From Archilochus colubris (lineage: Eukaryota; Chordata; Aves; Apodiformes; Trochilidae), in assembly GCA_023079485.1 (NCBI GenBank), contig CM041084.1:65505709-65569708 (forward strand): 64,000 nucleotides of DNA. The letters are read 5' to 3'. Each line of letters opens with the position of its first letter. Positions within the stretch are counted from its first letter, which is position 1. The position numbers were made by a program, and so were the translations under genes. The notes below the pieces were generated by a model. That model saw nothing but the letters and a program-made list of their open reading frames with translations, had not been told where the DNA came from and did no database searches. Shown here one piece after another: positions 62,401-64,000 of the stretch.

Positions 62401-64000
62401 ATCGTTGGAGGAAGTATTATCATTTTCTCTTTTATCATCAGTTTCATAACACCTTTCGAAACCCCTCACTCCAAAGAGTGTGAATTTGCCTTCAGAGCCT
62501 CCTGGTTGGATCCATTCTGTCATTCAAGTAAGTTCTCATACTGTGCCATTCACACAAATATTGCATGCTTTTTCTTGTGGGTATAGTCTATCCAATTCAA
62601 ATGCATGTATTCACATGACTTTTTTTTTTTTTTCCCCTTCCTCCTCACCAACAACCACACACCTGCTGGGTAAACAGGAAAAGGAAAGGAGCTCAGGAGA
62701 AAACATCACACTTGACACTTCCCAAATATTGTAAATGAACACTCCTGCTTTCTGGATTAGGCAGACTGAATAGGCTAAGTCTTCTCTTTGTCACACTAAT
62801 AATGCATTTAATCAGTAGAACATAGGAAAATTGCCCAAGAGCAGAATCTGTACCAAATTTGCCCCACAATCTCCATCCTGCAGAAAGTTAATTCTGTATG
62901 GTAAGTGTAGCATCAGGATCAACCAAGGGACTACCACACGTTCAGTCATATCTGTTCTAATGAACACCAAAAAACTGCTTCCCATGCTAAGTAATCTGTC
63001 TTTTTCAGTGAAAGTTTCCATGCTCAAACTTTGCCCAAAGTTGAATAACTTGCCCAAATATTTGATTAAATTCCCTTTAGATATTTATTATTTGCAGGAA
63101 ATAAGATAAGAAGTATTCCAAATCAGTAGGAGAAAATCTAACCATATTTTTGACCACAATTAAAATGATTGAAGATGAGAATGTTTAAACTAAGAGTATG
63201 AAGTTATAATTTACATATGCATAGGTATTTCCACCTCAGTTACAAATATCTGCAAGGAAAACAAAGAATTCCAAGCCATAAGGAAAAGAAAAATTAAAAG
63301 CAAAGAGAATAAACCAATAAAAAAGTCAAAACTGCTCTAGTTCTGTAGTTAAACAATTACACATGATTTCTGCAGACACAAAGGATAATAATGTAATCTT
63401 ATTTTACTCCCATTAAATTTTATGGCAAAATTCCCATTCACTTTAACATGAGGTAGCATTAAGAAAGAAAAAGCAGATGGATCCATGAAGAGAAAAGAGA
63501 ATTCAGTCTTCCTAAATGCAGATTCCACTGCTGGCTCTGCAACAAATTACCTGTAGAACCTCGAAGTAAAATATCAGAACCTGACTCAGCCTGCTGTTGT
63601 GCAGTCTTGGAGCTGGGGTTTGTAAGGAGTTCTCTTTCTCCATACATACAAGGATCAGATGAATGATGGAAGAAACAGATTTGTATTTCTCCACTTAGTG
63701 TAAAAGTTATTTCCTATCTTCTTGCCATCTCCACTCATTTGGAGATCCAACAGAGTGGGACTTCATGCCCTAACAATTACTTTCTGGTGCTCTGCATTTT
63801 CCAAAAGTAAAGGTAATTCCTGTGGCAGAATGGGCATAGGACCACACAGAATCTAACTTCCCTGTTCCTCTTTTCCAGCTTGTAAAGAAGAGATACTGAA
63901 TTACCTCACAATTGCACTGCAATGGAGAATCCACAAAATTAAGGTTAATTATTGATAAATAAAGCAATGGTGACATTTTGAAAATCAAAATAGGAAATAT
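59433..64000. other. Unique AT-rich noncoding DNA
   Basis: No gene seen. It has a 13-base A run at about 60588-60600, an 8-base G run at about 61151-61158 and a 15-base T run near 62620-62634. The short frames present on both strands overlap one another and match nothing I know. Confidence 0.6.

Overview
The window is nuclear DNA from a bird. The evidence is three LINE fragments of the CR1 (chicken repeat 1) type, each ending in the avian CR1 octamer ATTCTATG or its reverse complement, plus solo LTRs of endogenous retroviruses, one of which matches an avian LTR layout I recognise. The background is AT-rich and full of short A/T runs, as in a gene-poor part of a large chromosome or a very long intron. 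I cannot name the species. I found no host protein-coding gene and no convincing exon, tRNA, rRNA or snRNA. Apart from the CR1 reverse-transcriptase frame, the open reading frames look like chance.

Layout: 1-8983 is unique AT-rich sequence with a T/G-rich tract at 5.3 kb. An LTR-derived fold-back element lies at 8990-9190 and a full-length 324-bp solo LTR of the same family at 12358-12681. A G-quadruplex motif lies at 14.16-14.20 kb. A 575-bp palindromic TA-rich block (17861-18435) abuts a minus-strand CR1 tail (18451-18562). A second CR1 tail lies at 21210-21463, and a paired homeobox/E-box site at 25306-25370. A 1.16-kb CR1 fragment with an unbroken reverse-transcriptase frame lies at 26504-27667. 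From there to 56.9 kb the sequence is mostly unique, with microsatellites, GC-richer blocks at 46.0-46.6 and 51.0-51.4 kb, a degraded palindromic repeat near 54 kb and a long imperfect hairpin at 55360-55497. A diverged third copy of the 324-bp LTR (56994-57316, minus) and a 778-bp solo LTR with 5-bp target duplications (58650-59427) follow. The rest to 64000 is unique sequence.

The most notable object is the fold-back at 8990-9190. Its two 60-bp arms are complementary at 59 of 60 positions. Both ends are the same 5' (U3) terminus of the 324-bp LTR family, and the unit is flanked by a perfect 6-bp duplication (AATAAT). This suggests that an aberrant retroviral DNA with two U3 ends was integrated as a unit. 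Next in interest are the 55.4-kb hairpin, whose imperfections are mostly G-U wobbles on the plus strand, and the TAATTA-N3-CAGCTG pair repeated at exactly 50 bp. All comparisons were made by eye, and no database was searched.
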